From Nonomuraea turcica (GTDB lineage: Bacteria; Actinomycetota; Actinomycetes; Streptosporangiales; Streptosporangiaceae): 64,000 nucleotides of DNA. A program made the position numbers and the translations under genes. This document shows, one piece after another, positions 16,218 to 24,672 of this stretch. Below the pieces are notes generated by a model. The model saw only the letters and a list, made by a program, of their open reading frames with translations, was not told the DNA's origin and searched no databases. Numbering within the stretch: the stretch's first letter is position 1; each line of letters opens with the position of its first letter. The stretch spans positions 434,001-498,000 of the forward strand of contig NZ_JAUZQF010000005.1 in assembly GCF_030718205.1 (NCBI RefSeq). The letters are read 5' to 3'.

Positions 16218-17272
16218 GCGATGCTCCCATCCTCGACACCCGCGAAGGCCATCAGGCGCGCCGCTTCGGCGGCCAGCTCCTCCATCACGCCGTCGGACAG
16301 CGGGTGGAAGGGCTCGACCGTCAGCACGCCGTCCTTAAGGTCCCACATGCCACCGACAGTTCCGTCGACGAGGAAGGTGGGGTAGATGACCGCGCCCACG
16401 CACACCGCCTTGCGTTGCTCGGCGGTCATCAGGCGGCCGCGGTCGGCATAGGCGACGACGAGGTTGTCGAACCAGGGCAGGAACCGTACGGGAGCGGGCA
16501 CATCCTCCTCGGCGAGCGGCGCGTCGGGCAGGTCGTAGAGGAGGCGACCCTCGGTGTCCTGATATTTCCGTAAGTGGGGCATGCCCTCCACGACCGCCCG
16601 CAGCCGCGTCAGCCCCGACCACATCTGCACGTCCATCACGCTCGCCGGCCCGTACGCGGCCAGATACCGCTCCACCAGCCGCTCCACCGGTGCGGTGCCG
16701 TCCAGCGGCCGCCCCAGCCACTCCTCGGCCAGCGTGAACGGCGTGGCCCCGCCCTTCCCCCAGATCCCGTTCGGCGGCGTGTGCACGATCGGCAGCAGCA
16801 GTTGCGCCGACCAGCTCAGCGCCATCGGATCCGTCTCGGGCCACCGCTCGCGCAGCAGGTCGCGCAGCTGGGGACGGGTGAGCGTACGCCCGGCCAGGTG
16901 CTCGCGCGCCAGCCGGGCCAGCTCCTCGAGGTCCACGCCGCGCGTCACCCGTCCGAAGGCCGCTTGCCTGCCCCTGGACAGGATCACCTGCATCAGCGGC
17001 CGGATCCACACGTAGTCGTCGGCCAGCGCCAGGTGCTGGGTCCCGCGCAGCAACGATCCGCGTACCACCTGCTTGCCGTACAGCAGCGCAGCCAGGTCGT
17101 CCTGGGTGAAGGCGGCCAGGCGCGTCCACAGCCCGATGTACGGCGCGTCGATCTCTTGCCCCTGCACCGCGACCAGCCGTTCGATGGCCTGAACGGGCTT
17201 CATGTCGGCACGGCGCAACAGGAGTTGGCGGTCGAGCGTGGTGCGGTTGAGCACCCGGCGATTCAGGATCAT
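16184..17272 (-). CDS. Winged-helix DNA-binding protein of the AlkZ/HTH_42 family
   Basis: A 362-residue protein of the family that includes the interstrand-crosslink glycosylase AlkZ of azinomycin producers. It has tandem winged-helix folds and, near residue 38, the Q-x-Q motif (VAVQGQEIDAPYIGLWTR) that AlkZ uses for base excision. Other family blocks are VRGSLLRGTQHL (69-80) and FLPWFDNLVVAYADR near 270. Both motif glutamines are kept, so glycosylase activity is possible; many homologues have no proven function. It overlaps the following tfoX-like gene. A broken second family member lies 1.5 kb upstream. Confidence 0.87.
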   Translation of the reverse strand: MILNRRVLNRTTLDRQLLLRRADMKPVQAIERLVAVQGQEIDAPYIGLWTRLAAFTQDDLAALLYGKQVVRGSLLRGTQHLALADDYVWIRPLMQVILSRGRQAAFGRVTRGVDLEELARLAREHLAGRTLTRPQLRDLLRERWPETDPMALSWSAQLLLPIVHTPPNGIWGKGGATPFTLAEEWLGRPLDGTAPVERLVERYLAAYGPASVMDVQMWSGLTRLRAVVEGMPHLRKYQDTEGRLLYDLPDAPLAEEDVPAPVRFLPWFDNLVVAYADRGRLMTAEQRKAVCVGAVIYPTFLVDGTVGGMWDLKDGVLTVEPFHPLSDGVMEELAAEAARLMAFAGVEDGSIAWLAPRSSTTT

Positions 17273-17321
17273 GAGTCCAGCCTAGGAACCAATGCGGCAA
17301 GGTTGGTTCCGCGATTCGAGG

Positions 17322-18752
17322 TCAGTGTGGCAAGGCCGCCTCGGCCTCGCGGAGTTCCTGGAGGGCGTCGCGCAGGTGCCGGGTCAGCTCCCAGGCGTCA
17401 GGGACCATGCGCCGGTCGGTGACGACGCCGATGTCGAGCGAGCCGTTGTAGGAGAACGCGGTGATGTTGACGCCGCCGCTCACGTCCGTGATCACGGAGA
17501 CCGGGTAGTGGGTCAGCAGCCGCCCGCCGCACACGTACAGGGGGAACTGCGGGCCCGGCACGTTCGAGACGATGACGTTGATCGGCGGGGCGGTCTCCCC
17601 CACCAGCCCGAACGCCGACCTCGACGCCAGCCCCATGAGCGCGGCCGGCATCGACTCGCTGAACTCGCGCAGCCAGCGCGCGGGCGCCAGCGAGAACCTG
17701 TCCTTGATCCGGTGCATGGCCTGCCGCACCTGGTGCAGCCGGGCGACGGGGTCGGCCACGTGCACCGCGAGCGGGGCCGTCATGATCGCCACCTGGTTGC
17801 CGCGCCCCTCGACGCCTGCTTCCCGCAGCGAGAACGGCACCCCCGCCACCAGCGGACGGCTCGGCAGGCTGCCGTGCGCGGCCAGCCACCTGCGCAGCGC
17901 GCCCGCGCACACGGCCATGACCACGTCGTTGACCGTGACCCCGAACGCCTTGCGCACCTGCTTGATCTCATCGAGCGGCAGCGACACGAACGCGAAGCGC
18001 CGGTGCTGGGACACGGGGCCGCTGAACGGGGTCCTGGGGGCGGGCAGCATCGGCAGCTCCGGCGCCTGCCCCGCGCCGGCGAGCTTGCGGGCGAGCCCGG
18101 AGACGAGATGGCTGCCCGGGAGCCGGGACACGACGGGGATCTCGTCCAGGTGCGGCACCGCCCGCGCCGCGAACCGCACCGCCTGGGCAGGGTTGAGCGC
18201 CAGCCTGGCCAGCCCGCGCGCCATCATCTCCGCCCGCCCGGGCGGCGGCTCGTCCCGCTCGGGCTCGACCGCGGGCGGCGGCGCGGGCTCGGGGCTGACG
18301 TCGAGCAGCGCGGCCAGCACGTCGGCGCCGCCGATCCCGTCCACGGCCGCATGGTGGATCTTGGTGTAGAGGCCCATGCGACCGCCGGACAGGCCGTGGA
18401 TCAGGTAGATCTCCCACAGGGGGCGGCCCCGGTCGAGGCGGCGGGCGTGCAGGCGGGAGACCTGCTCGGCGAGCTGCCGGTCGTCGCCGGGCGGCGGCAG
18501 GCCGATCTCGCGTACGTGGTAGTCGAGGTCGAGATCGTCCTCCTCCATCCAGTACGGGTGGTCGAGACCGAAGGGCACCGGAGCCAGCTTGCGCCGCAGG
18601 GCGGGCACGTACGGGAGCCGTCGTTCGAGCAGGTCCTGCAGGTCGGCACGGTTGAGGTCGCCGTCGAGGATGGCGAGGCCGGCGATGTTGGCCACGTTCG
18701 TCGCGGTCTCGAAATGGAGGAACTGCGCGTCCAGGGCGGAAAGCTGCGGCAT
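17322..18752 (-). CDS. Wax ester synthase/diacylglycerol acyltransferase (WS/DGAT)
   Basis: A 476-residue acyltransferase of the WES/DGAT (atf) family, which uses acyl-CoA to make triacylglycerol or wax esters at the inner membrane. The catalytic HHxxxDG motif is complete at residues 133-139 (HHAAVDG). Other family blocks are MPQLSALDAQFLHFE at the start, VNDVVMAVCAGALR (near 290), and NVIVSNVPGPQFPLYVCG with the conserved ND/NVPGP element (near 395). The ATG at 18752 is preceded by GGAGGTG at ideal spacing. It is not in an operon with lipid genes here. Confidence 0.93.
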   Translation of the reverse strand: MPQLSALDAQFLHFETATNVANIAGLAILDGDLNRADLQDLLERRLPYVPALRRKLAPVPFGLDHPYWMEEDDLDLDYHVREIGLPPPGDDRQLAEQVSRLHARRLDRGRPLWEIYLIHGLSGGRMGLYTKIHHAAVDGIGGADVLAALLDVSPEPAPPPAVEPERDEPPPGRAEMMARGLARLALNPAQAVRFAARAVPHLDEIPVVSRLPGSHLVSGLARKLAGAGQAPELPMLPAPRTPFSGPVSQHRRFAFVSLPLDEIKQVRKAFGVTVNDVVMAVCAGALRRWLAAHGSLPSRPLVAGVPFSLREAGVEGRGNQVAIMTAPLAVHVADPVARLHQVRQAMHRIKDRFSLAPARWLREFSESMPAALMGLASRSAFGLVGETAPPINVIVSNVPGPQFPLYVCGGRLLTHYPVSVITDVSGGVNITAFSYNGSLDIGVVTDRRMVPDAWELTRHLRDALQELREAEAALPH

Positions 18753-18776
18753 GGGGACACCTCCGCCCCGAACCAA

Positions 18777-19004
18777 TCAGACTCCGCCCGTCACTTCAAG
18801 GGACAGCGTGCCCGCTTCGGGCTCACCTCCATCAACCACCTCGACGAAGTCCCCGCGAGACGCGAGAGCGAGGGAAGACGCGGCTCCTGCGCCTGCAGCC
18901 CGGCCGGCAGGCCGCTGCACGATGTCGGTAACATCCCCTTTGCGACGTTCCAGGAGATGCTGCCGGGCCAAGGTGGCACGGTTGAGGTCGCGGAGGGTGA
19001 GCAT
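18777..19004 (-). pseudogene. Decayed 5' fragment of an AlkZ/HTH_42 winged-helix gene
   Basis: Reading from 19004, the first 34 residues (MLTLRDLNRATLARQHLLER, then RKGDVTDIVQRPAG) match the N-terminus of winged-helix AlkZ-like proteins. The frame then becomes nonsense, while another frame of the same strand continues the family with GLQAQEPRLPSLSRLAG, including the Q-x-Q motif. A frameshift near 18905 plus small deletions and loss of the last 85 percent of the gene mark it as a remnant. It shares family blocks with the intact gene at 16184-17272. Its 5' end reaches into the leader of the aminotransferase gene. Confidence 0.7.
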
Positions 19005-19013
19005 CTACATATC

Positions 19014-20201
19014 ATGCCTTTCCCCATTAATTCGGTGCGCGCCTCTTACCCCGCTCTGACCGACGGCTACGCCTACCTCGACGGAGCGGCCGGCACCCAA
19101 ACCCCCCGATCCGTGATCGAGGCCATCTCCGACGCCTACCGCAGCGGGATCGGCAACGTGGGCGGCGCCTTCCCCGCCAGTCACCGCTCCGACGCCATCG
19201 TGGCCGCCTGCCGCGCGGCCGTGGCCGACCTGGTCGGCGGCGACCCCGGCGGCGTGATCCTCGGCCCGAACATGACCACCCTGACCTACAACCTGGCCAG
19301 GGCGATCACCGGCCCCGGCGACGAGGTGGTGGTCTCCAGGCTCGACCACGACGCGAACGTCCGCCCCTGGACCCAGACCGGCGCGACCGTCCGCTGGGCC
19401 GAGGTGGACCCGGTGACCGGGGAGCTCCCGGTCGAGCAGTACGCGAGCCTGATCGGCGAGCGTACCCGGGTCGTGGCGGTGACGGCGGCCAGCAACATCC
19501 TGGGCACCCGCCCCGACGTGCCCGCCATCGCCGAGCTGGCGCATCGGGCGGGCGCGCTGATGTACGTGGACGGCGTGCACGCCACCCCGCACGGCCCGGT
19601 GGACATGCGGGCACTGGGTGCCGACTTCTACGCCACCAGCGCCTACAAGTGGTCGGGCCCGCACATCGGCGCGGTGGTGGCCGACCCGGCGCTGCTGGAG
19701 ACGCTCCGGCCGGACAAGCTGGCCTCGTCGCCGGACACGGTGCCGCAGCGGTTCGAGCGGGGCACGGCGGCGTTCGCCGACCTGGAAGGCGTGACGGCGG
19801 CCGTCGACCACCTGGCGGCCATGGTCCCGGGCGCCGGCACCCGCCGCGAGCGCCTGCTCACCTCGATGACGGCGGCGGAGGAGCACGAGCTGGAGCTGTT
19901 CGCGGTGCTGCTGGCGGGGCTGGAGACGATGCCGCACGTCACGGTGTACGGCAAGCCGGCCAGGCGCACCGCCACCGCGTACTTCACCGTGGCCGGACAC
20001 ACCCCGCGCCAGGTTGCCGAGCACCTGGCGGGGCTGCGGGTGAACGTCTGGAACGGGCACAACTACGCCTGGGAGCTGACCGGCGCGCTCGGCATCCGCG
20101 ACTCGGGCGGCGCGGTGCGCGCCGGGCTGGTGCACTACAACGACCACTCCGACGTGGACCGGCTCCTCGAAGGCGTCGACGCTCTAAGATCGTCGGGGTG
20201 A
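19014..20201 (+). CDS. Class V aminotransferase / cysteine desulfurase-like protein
   Basis: A 395-residue PLP enzyme of the cysteine desulfurase-like (SufS/CsdA-related) family. PLP residues are seen: D186 and H189 in YVDGVHATPHG, the Schiff-base lysine K212 in TSAYKWSGPH, and the GAAGTQTP start (25-31) typical of the subfamily often annotated as cysteine desulfurase-like VC1184 type. No conserved active-site Cys loop is evident near residue 340, so desulfurase activity is uncertain. The ATG at 19014 lacks a close ribosome site (GGAGGG lies about 17 bases up). The stop overlaps the GTG of the recombinase gene, an odd pairing. Confidence 0.88.
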   Translation: MPFPINSVRASYPALTDGYAYLDGAAGTQTPRSVIEAISDAYRSGIGNVGGAFPASHRSDAIVAACRAAVADLVGGDPGGVILGPNMTTLTYNLARAITGPGDEVVVSRLDHDANVRPWTQTGATVRWAEVDPVTGELPVEQYASLIGERTRVVAVTAASNILGTRPDVPAIAELAHRAGALMYVDGVHATPHGPVDMRALGADFYATSAYKWSGPHIGAVVADPALLETLRPDKLASSPDTVPQRFERGTAAFADLEGVTAAVDHLAAMVPGAGTRRERLLTSMTAAEEHELELFAVLLAGLETMPHVTVYGKPARRTATAYFTVAGHTPRQVAEHLAGLRVNVWNGHNYAWELTGALGIRDSGGAVRAGLVHYNDHSDVDRLLEGVDALRSSG

Positions 20202-21169
20202 GCCTGCCTGCCGTCCCCGATCTGGCGGCGCCGCCGGTCGAGCCGGCGCGCGACCCCTACCACGTCTACCTCGACTCGCTGACCAGCCCGGAGTCGCGCC
20301 GCACCATGCGCGGCTGCCTCGACCGGCTGGCCCGCCTGCTCACCGGCGACGCCGCCGCCACGGGCGCGGGGCAGCCGTGGCATTTGCTGCGCTACGAGCA
20401 CACGGTGCGCATCCGTACGATGCTCACCGATCAGGGATGGTCGGCGGCGTACGTCAACAAGCACCTGGTGGCGCTGCGCCGGGTGCTGAAGGAGGCGTGG
20501 CGGCTGGGGCAGACCAGCGCCGAGGACTTCGCCCGCGCCTCCGACCTGGCTCCGGTGCGGCAGAGCCGGCTGCCGACCGGGCACCACGTGCCGCCGGAGG
20601 TGGTCGGCGCGGCCCTGTCCGCGTGCGACGACTCGCCCGCCGGAGTGCGGGACGCGGCGCTGATCGCCGTGCTGTACTCCACCGGCTGCCGGCGGGCCGA
20701 GCTGGGCGGGCTCGCGCTGGCCGACTACGATCCGGGAGCGCGATCGCTGCGGGTGCGCGGCAAACGGGACAAGGAGCGCCTGGTCTACCTGACGACCGAC
20801 GCGATCGGGCTGGTCGAGCGGTGGCTGGCGGTCCGCGGGGCCATGCCGGGGGCGTTGTTCAGCCCGATCAGCAAGGCAGGGCGCGTGCGGGAGCGCGACG
20901 GCCGTCCGGTGGGCCTGACCGGGCAGGGCATCGCCGACATCCTGGCGCGGCGGCTGGGGGCGGCGGGAGCGGCGCGGCGTACGGCGCACGACTTCCGCCG
21001 CACATTCATCGGCGAGCTGCTGGACGCGGGAGTGGACCTGGCCACGGCCCAGGCCCTGGTCGGCCATTCGTCCCCGGCCACCACGGCCCGCTACGACCGC
21101 CGCCCCGAACGCACCCGCCGCGACGCCGTCGACCGCCTCCGCCTCCCCACCGCCCGCCCCCTCGCCTGA
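20198..21169 (+). CDS. Tyrosine recombinase/integrase (XerC/D-like)
   Basis: A 323-residue tyrosine recombinase. An N-terminal SAM-like core-binding domain covers residues 20-115. The catalytic domain has R165 in TGCRRAEL, H264-x-x-R267 in HDFRRTF, H290 in LVGHSS and the nucleophile Y299 in TTARYDRR, so it should be active. The GTG start sits in the stop of the aminotransferase gene (GTGA). No attachment sites, excisionase or phage genes are seen, so it is not clearly part of a mobile element. Xer-type chromosome resolution or a relict integron/phage role are alternatives. Confidence 0.9.
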   Translation: MSLPAVPDLAAPPVEPARDPYHVYLDSLTSPESRRTMRGCLDRLARLLTGDAAATGAGQPWHLLRYEHTVRIRTMLTDQGWSAAYVNKHLVALRRVLKEAWRLGQTSAEDFARASDLAPVRQSRLPTGHHVPPEVVGAALSACDDSPAGVRDAALIAVLYSTGCRRAELGGLALADYDPGARSLRVRGKRDKERLVYLTTDAIGLVERWLAVRGAMPGALFSPISKAGRVRERDGRPVGLTGQGIADILARRLGAAGAARRTAHDFRRTFIGELLDAGVDLATAQALVGHSSPATTARYDRRPERTRRDAVDRLRLPTARPLA

Positions 21170-21214
21170 CCGGAACGTCGCCTCGCCCGGCAACACCAGT
21201 ACGCGCGGCTCACG

Positions 21215-22090
21215 TCAGAGCGGTTCGATGACGTAGGGGACACCGGTGAGGCGTTCGGACCGCTCCCACAGCTGGGCGGCGAGCGTGGTGTCGCGCGAGG
21301 CGCGGCTTGAGCGGACCAGCGCCGGGTGGCCGCTGCGCTGCATGAACCCGTCCGGCCCGACGCAGGCGCCACCTCCGAGGCCAGGCGCGGTCGCCGCGTA
21401 CAGTATCGGCAGCGCGCCCATCTCCGCACTCTGCGCGGGCCCGCCCGCGAGGAGCTTGCCCTGAAGCGACGTGTCCCGGCGCTGCCCCTCGGTGGCGGCG
21501 ACGCCGGGGTGAGCCGCCACCGAAATGATCCGCCGTCCCGCCGCGGACAGCCTTCGTTGAAGCTCGTAGGCGAACAGCAGGTTGGCCAGCTTGGACTGTG
21601 CGTAGGCCAGCCACCGCTGGTAGCGGCGGCGCTCCCAGTTCAGGTCGCCGCGGATCCTGCCGAGCACGTGCAGGCCGCTGGACACGGTGACGACCCGCTC
21701 GCGCACGTGGTTGATCAGCAGGCCGGTCAGCGCGAACGGCCCCAGGTGGTTGGTGCCGATGTGCCGCTCGAAGCCGTCCGCCGTGGTGCCTTTCGGCACC
21801 GCCATGACTCCCGCGTTGTTGATCAGCACGTCGACGTCGACGTCGAGGCCGTCGGCAAAGGCCCGCACCGACGACAGGGCGGCCAGGTCGAGCCTGCGCA
21901 CCTCGGTATCGCCGTCGATCCCGTCGGCCACCGCCTGCGCCTTGTCCGGGTCGCGGCACGCCATGATCACCTTTGCGCCGGCCTGGGCCAGCACACGGGT
22001 CGTTTCCGCGCCGAGTCCGCTGTTCGCGCCAGTGACGATCACCGTGCGCCCGTGCTGGTCGGGGACGTCCGCCGCCGTCCATCTGAGCAT
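21215..22090 (-). CDS. Short-chain dehydrogenase/reductase (retinol dehydrogenase-like)
   Basis: A 291-residue SDR. The cofactor motif TGANSGLG is at 20-27, followed by ACRDP (about 44-48), which favours NADP. NNAGVMA (near 90) and the catalytic YAQSK (near 163) are intact. The layout matches SDRs of the oxidoreductase/WW-domain or light-dependent protochlorophyllide reductase-like group that act on alcohols and ketones. The substrate is unknown. It lies convergent to the recombinase gene and divergent from a small membrane protein gene. Confidence 0.9.
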   Translation of the reverse strand: MLRWTAADVPDQHGRTVIVTGANSGLGAETTRVLAQAGAKVIMACRDPDKAQAVADGIDGDTEVRRLDLAALSSVRAFADGLDVDVDVLINNAGVMAVPKGTTADGFERHIGTNHLGPFALTGLLINHVRERVVTVSSGLHVLGRIRGDLNWERRRYQRWLAYAQSKLANLLFAYELQRRLSAAGRRIISVAAHPGVAATEGQRRDTSLQGKLLAGGPAQSAEMGALPILYAATAPGLGGGACVGPDGFMQRSGHPALVRSSRASRDTTLAAQLWERSERLTGVPYVIEPL

Positions 22091-22329
22091 GTCGCGTCTC
22101 CTCCGCCGTGCATCAGCGCGGCAAGTCTCGCGGCTCGGGCAATCCAGACGCTACACCTCGCCTCTCCCAGCTGATGTTGCTCCGCCGAAACCGCGTCCGG
22201 TCCGGCACGCCGCGCCCGCTCCCGGCGCCGCTGACCCGTCAGAAACAAGCCTCCTGAAATGGGCGGACGCGGCTCGACATGGCAGCCCGCTCCGGTGTGT
22301 GATGTGGTTCCCGCCGAGAGGAGCCGTCC

Positions 22330-22626
22330 GTGACCTCGCCCCAGGACTCGCCCGGAGGCGACGATCGGCACGCCGGCGCGCAGCGGCCGCCACGTCCGCC
22401 CTCCGGTCAGCGTGCCATTGATCAGGTCGTGTCGATCGTCGGGTTCGTCTGCGCGGCGGTGGCCGTGCTGTTCACCCCGGTCCTGTTCGGCCTGGCCGGC
22501 ATCGTGCTGGGCGTCGTCGGCCATGCGAGGGGCGAGCCTCTGGGCAAGTGGGCCGCCGTGGCGGCCGGCGTGGGCATGGTCATCGGCACCGTCCTCAGCT
22601 TCGCCCTCGAGACCATCGTGTCCTGA
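22330..22626 (+). CDS. Small two-helix membrane protein (DUF4190-like)
   Basis: A 98-residue protein. The first 30 residues are hydrophilic and Pro-rich. Two hydrophobic helices follow: VVSIVGFVCAAVAVLFTPVLFGLAGIVLG and KWAAVAAGVGMVIGTVL, with a GHARGEPLGKW turn between them, as in DUF4190-type proteins. GTG at 22330 follows GAGAGGAG at suitable spacing. Function is unknown. It precedes the DGPF-ECF42 operon by 79 bp but is probably transcribed separately, because that operon has its own promoter-like site. Confidence 0.75.
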   Translation: MTSPQDSPGGDDRHAGAQRPPRPPSGQRAIDQVVSIVGFVCAAVAVLFTPVLFGLAGIVLGVVGHARGEPLGKWAAVAAGVGMVIGTVLSFALETIVS

Positions 22627-22651
22627 TTTTTCGGAAGAGTTTCCGAGGCGG

Positions 22652-22678
22652 TGTCGATTCCGGCCCGGGTCGTGCGTC
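22652..22678 (+). promoter_or_regulatory. ECF42-type promoter
   Basis: TGTCGA (22652-22657), a 17-base spacer and CGTC (22675-22678), 27 bases before the first DGPF gene. As far as I recall, ECF42 sigma factors recognise TGTCGA at -35 and CGA/TC at -10, and usually drive their own DGPF operon. The match supports autoregulation of the operon by the sigma factor encoded at its end. Confidence 0.6.
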
Positions 22679-22705
22679 ATGGTTGCGACCCAAGAGGAGG
22701 AAACC

Positions 22706-23047
22706 ATGAAGTACGTGCTGTTCGTCGCGGGAGACGAACGCCCCTGGGCCGAGGCGGGACCGGAAGAGCGCAAGCGCGTCTACGAGAAGTGGGGCGAATT
22801 CGACCGGCTCCTGAGGGAGCGGGGCGCCGGGTTGTACGGCAACGAGCTGGCCCACTCCTCGACCGCCACCACGATCAGGAAGGACGGCGACCGAATCCTG
22901 ATCACCGACGGCCCTTACGCCGAGACCGTCGAGCAGATCTCGGGCTACATGGTGGTCGAGGCCGCGGACCTGGACGAGGCGATCGAGCTGGCCACCGCGA
23001 TGCCGTCCGACGTCGAGATCCGCCCCGTTCCTGAGGAGGCGTCATGA
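22706..23047 (+). CDS. YCII-related (DGPF) protein 1
   Basis: A 113-residue protein with the YCII/DGPF fold: MKYVLFVAGDE start, then TDGPYAETVEQISGYMVVEAADLDEAIELA. The DGPF signature reads DGPY here. These small ferredoxin-like proteins occur in one operon with ECF42 sigma factors; the role is unknown, possibly a small-molecule-binding or enzymatic protein of the regulon. GGAGG sits 6 bases before ATG 22706. The stop overlaps the start of the second DGPF gene. Confidence 0.88.
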   Translation: MKYVLFVAGDERPWAEAGPEERKRVYEKWGEFDRLLRERGAGLYGNELAHSSTATTIRKDGDRILITDGPYAETVEQISGYMVVEAADLDEAIELATAMPSDVEIRPVPEEAS

Positions 23048-23376
23048 GGTACGTCCTGCTCATGTACGGCGACGAGAACGACTGGCCGGGCCCGGCCGAG
23101 CAGCAGTACGCCGCCCACGGCGCCTTCATCGAGCTGCTCAAGTCGCGTGGCGCCTACCTGCACGGGGAGGAGCTGTCCGGGCCGGGCCGGGCGGTCAGCC
23201 TGCGGAAGAAGGCCGGCGAGGTGCTGCGCACGGATGGGCCGTTCGTCGAGACGACCGAACAGGTGGGCGGCTTCTACCTGATCGAGGCCCGTGACCTCGA
23301 CGAGGCGATCGAGCTGGCCAAGCAGTGCCCGGAGCGGATCGTCGAGGTGCGGCCGGTGGCCGAGTACACCGGATGA
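23044..23376 (+). CDS. YCII-related (DGPF) protein 2
   Basis: A 110-residue paralogue of the preceding protein, with the exact DGPF motif (RTDGPFVETTEQVGGFYLIE) and the same ending ARDLDEAIELAKQCP. It overlaps the first gene (ATGA) and the sigma gene by 4 bases, so the three are coupled in translation. Two adjacent DGPF paralogues may form a heterodimer; this is an inference. Confidence 0.88.
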   Translation: MRYVLLMYGDENDWPGPAEQQYAAHGAFIELLKSRGAYLHGEELSGPGRAVSLRKKAGEVLRTDGPFVETTEQVGGFYLIEARDLDEAIELAKQCPERIVEVRPVAEYTG

Positions 23377-24557
23377 ACGCGGTCGAGCAGGCGTACCGGC
23401 GGCAATGGGCGCGCCTGCTCGCCCTGCTCACCGCCGAGCTGCGCGATCTGGACCTGGCCGAGGAGGCGTTGCAGGACGCCTTCACCGCGGCGGTCTCGGC
23501 GTGGCCGCCGGTGCCGGACAATCCGCCGGCGTGGCTGCTCACGACGGCGCGCCGGCGGGCGGTGGACCGGTTGCGGCGGGCGGAGGTCGCGGCGCGCAAG
23601 CTGCCGCTGCTGATCGTCGAGGAGGGGCCGGCGCCGCCGGACCACCGGCTGCGGCTGATCTTCACGTGCTGCCATCCCGCGCTGTCGATGGAGGCAAGGG
23701 TGGCGCTGACGCTGCGCTGCGTCGGCGGTCTCACGACGCGGCAGATCGCCCGCATGTTCCTGGTCAGCGAGACGACCATGGCGGCCAGGCTGACCCGCGC
23801 CAAGAAGAAGATCAGCCACGCGGGCATCCCGTACCGGGTGCCGTCGGAAGCGGAGCTGGCCGAGCGCCGCGACGGGGTGCTGGCGGTCATCTACCTGATC
23901 TTCACGGAGGGGTACGCCGCGACCGAGGGCGAGCGGCTGATCCGCGACGAGCCGGCCGCCGAGGCCATCGCCCTGGCCCGGATGCTCGCCGAGCTGATGC
24001 CCGCCGACACCGAGGTACGCGCCCTGCTGGCACTGATGCTGCTGCACCACGCCCGCAGGGACGCCCGCGTGGACGCCGACGGCCGGCTCGTCCGCCTGCC
24101 CGATCAGGACCGTTCGCGGTGGCGGCAGGACGAGATCGCCGAGGGCCTGACCGTCCTGACCCCCGGTCCGCTCGGCCCTTACCTGCTGCAGGCCGCCATC
24201 GCCGCCGAGCACGCGGCGGCCGCCCGCCCGCAGGACACGGACTGGACCGAGATCGCCGAGCTGTACGAGCTGCTGGAGCTGCTGACGGGCTCGGCCGTGG
24301 TGCGGCTGAACCGGGCCGTCGCCGTGGCGGAGGCGTACGGGCCCGAGCGCGGCCTCGACCTGCTCGCCGGCCTGGACGACGCGTTGCCCCGGCACCACCT
24401 CCTGCCCGCCACCCGCGCCGATCTGCTGACCCGCCTGGGCCGCATGGAGGAGGCGGTGGCGGAGTACGGCCGGGCGCTGGACCTGGTGGGGACCACGCCG
24501 GAGCGCGAGTTCCTGCGCTCGCGGCGCGCCACGGCCCAGGAGGCACTCGGCCGGTGA
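23373..24557 (+). CDS. ECF42-type RNA polymerase sigma factor with TPR-like C-terminal domain
   Basis: A 394-residue sigma factor. Region 2 is at 5-65 (LAEEALQDAFTAAV...PAWLLTTARRRAVDRLRR) and region 4 near 115-165 (LTTRQIARMFLVSETTMAARLTRAKKKI). A C-terminal extension of about 220 residues (DUF6596 and TPR-like) contains DGRLVRLPDQDRSRW, the conserved motif of ECF42 proteins that is needed for their activity in place of an anti-sigma factor. It ends the DGPF operon and is preceded by a matching promoter motif. The regulon and inducing signal are not known from the sequence. Confidence 0.92.
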   Translation: MNAVEQAYRRQWARLLALLTAELRDLDLAEEALQDAFTAAVSAWPPVPDNPPAWLLTTARRRAVDRLRRAEVAARKLPLLIVEEGPAPPDHRLRLIFTCCHPALSMEARVALTLRCVGGLTTRQIARMFLVSETTMAARLTRAKKKISHAGIPYRVPSEAELAERRDGVLAVIYLIFTEGYAATEGERLIRDEPAAEAIALARMLAELMPADTEVRALLALMLLHHARRDARVDADGRLVRLPDQDRSRWRQDEIAEGLTVLTPGPLGPYLLQAAIAAEHAAAARPQDTDWTEIAELYELLELLTGSAVVRLNRAVAVAEAYGPERGLDLLAGLDDALPRHHLLPATRADLLTRLGRMEEAVAEYGRALDLVGTTPEREFLRSRRATAQEALGR

Positions 24558-24586
24558 CCCCCGAAACGTGCCGGGAGCGCCGGCCA

Positions 24587-24672
24587 GGCCGGCTCAGGTG
24601 GTGGCGAGGGCGAGCGTGGGCGACAGGCGGGCCGGCTCAGGTCGTGGCCAGGGCGACCGTGGGCGACAGGCG
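24587..24672. repeat. 43-bp tandem duplication of the permease gene's 3' end
   Basis: Two copies with a 43-bp period (24587-24629 and 24630-24672) differ at only three positions. The second copy holds the last codons and stop of the permease gene. The first, beyond the stop, would still encode RLSPTLALATT and a stop on the minus strand. Two of the three differences are synonymous, so the outer copy may be the tail of a lost paralogous permease gene rather than a simple slippage product. Confidence 0.7.

Noticed and set aside
17292..19013. Very long plus-strand frame reaching into the aminotransferase
   Set aside because: It is the antisense of the WS/DGAT gene; aminotransferase similarity begins only at 19014.
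20198..21169. Integrated element next to the tyrosine recombinase
   Set aside because: No tRNA, att repeats, excisionase or replication genes nearby; the flanking genes look chromosomal.
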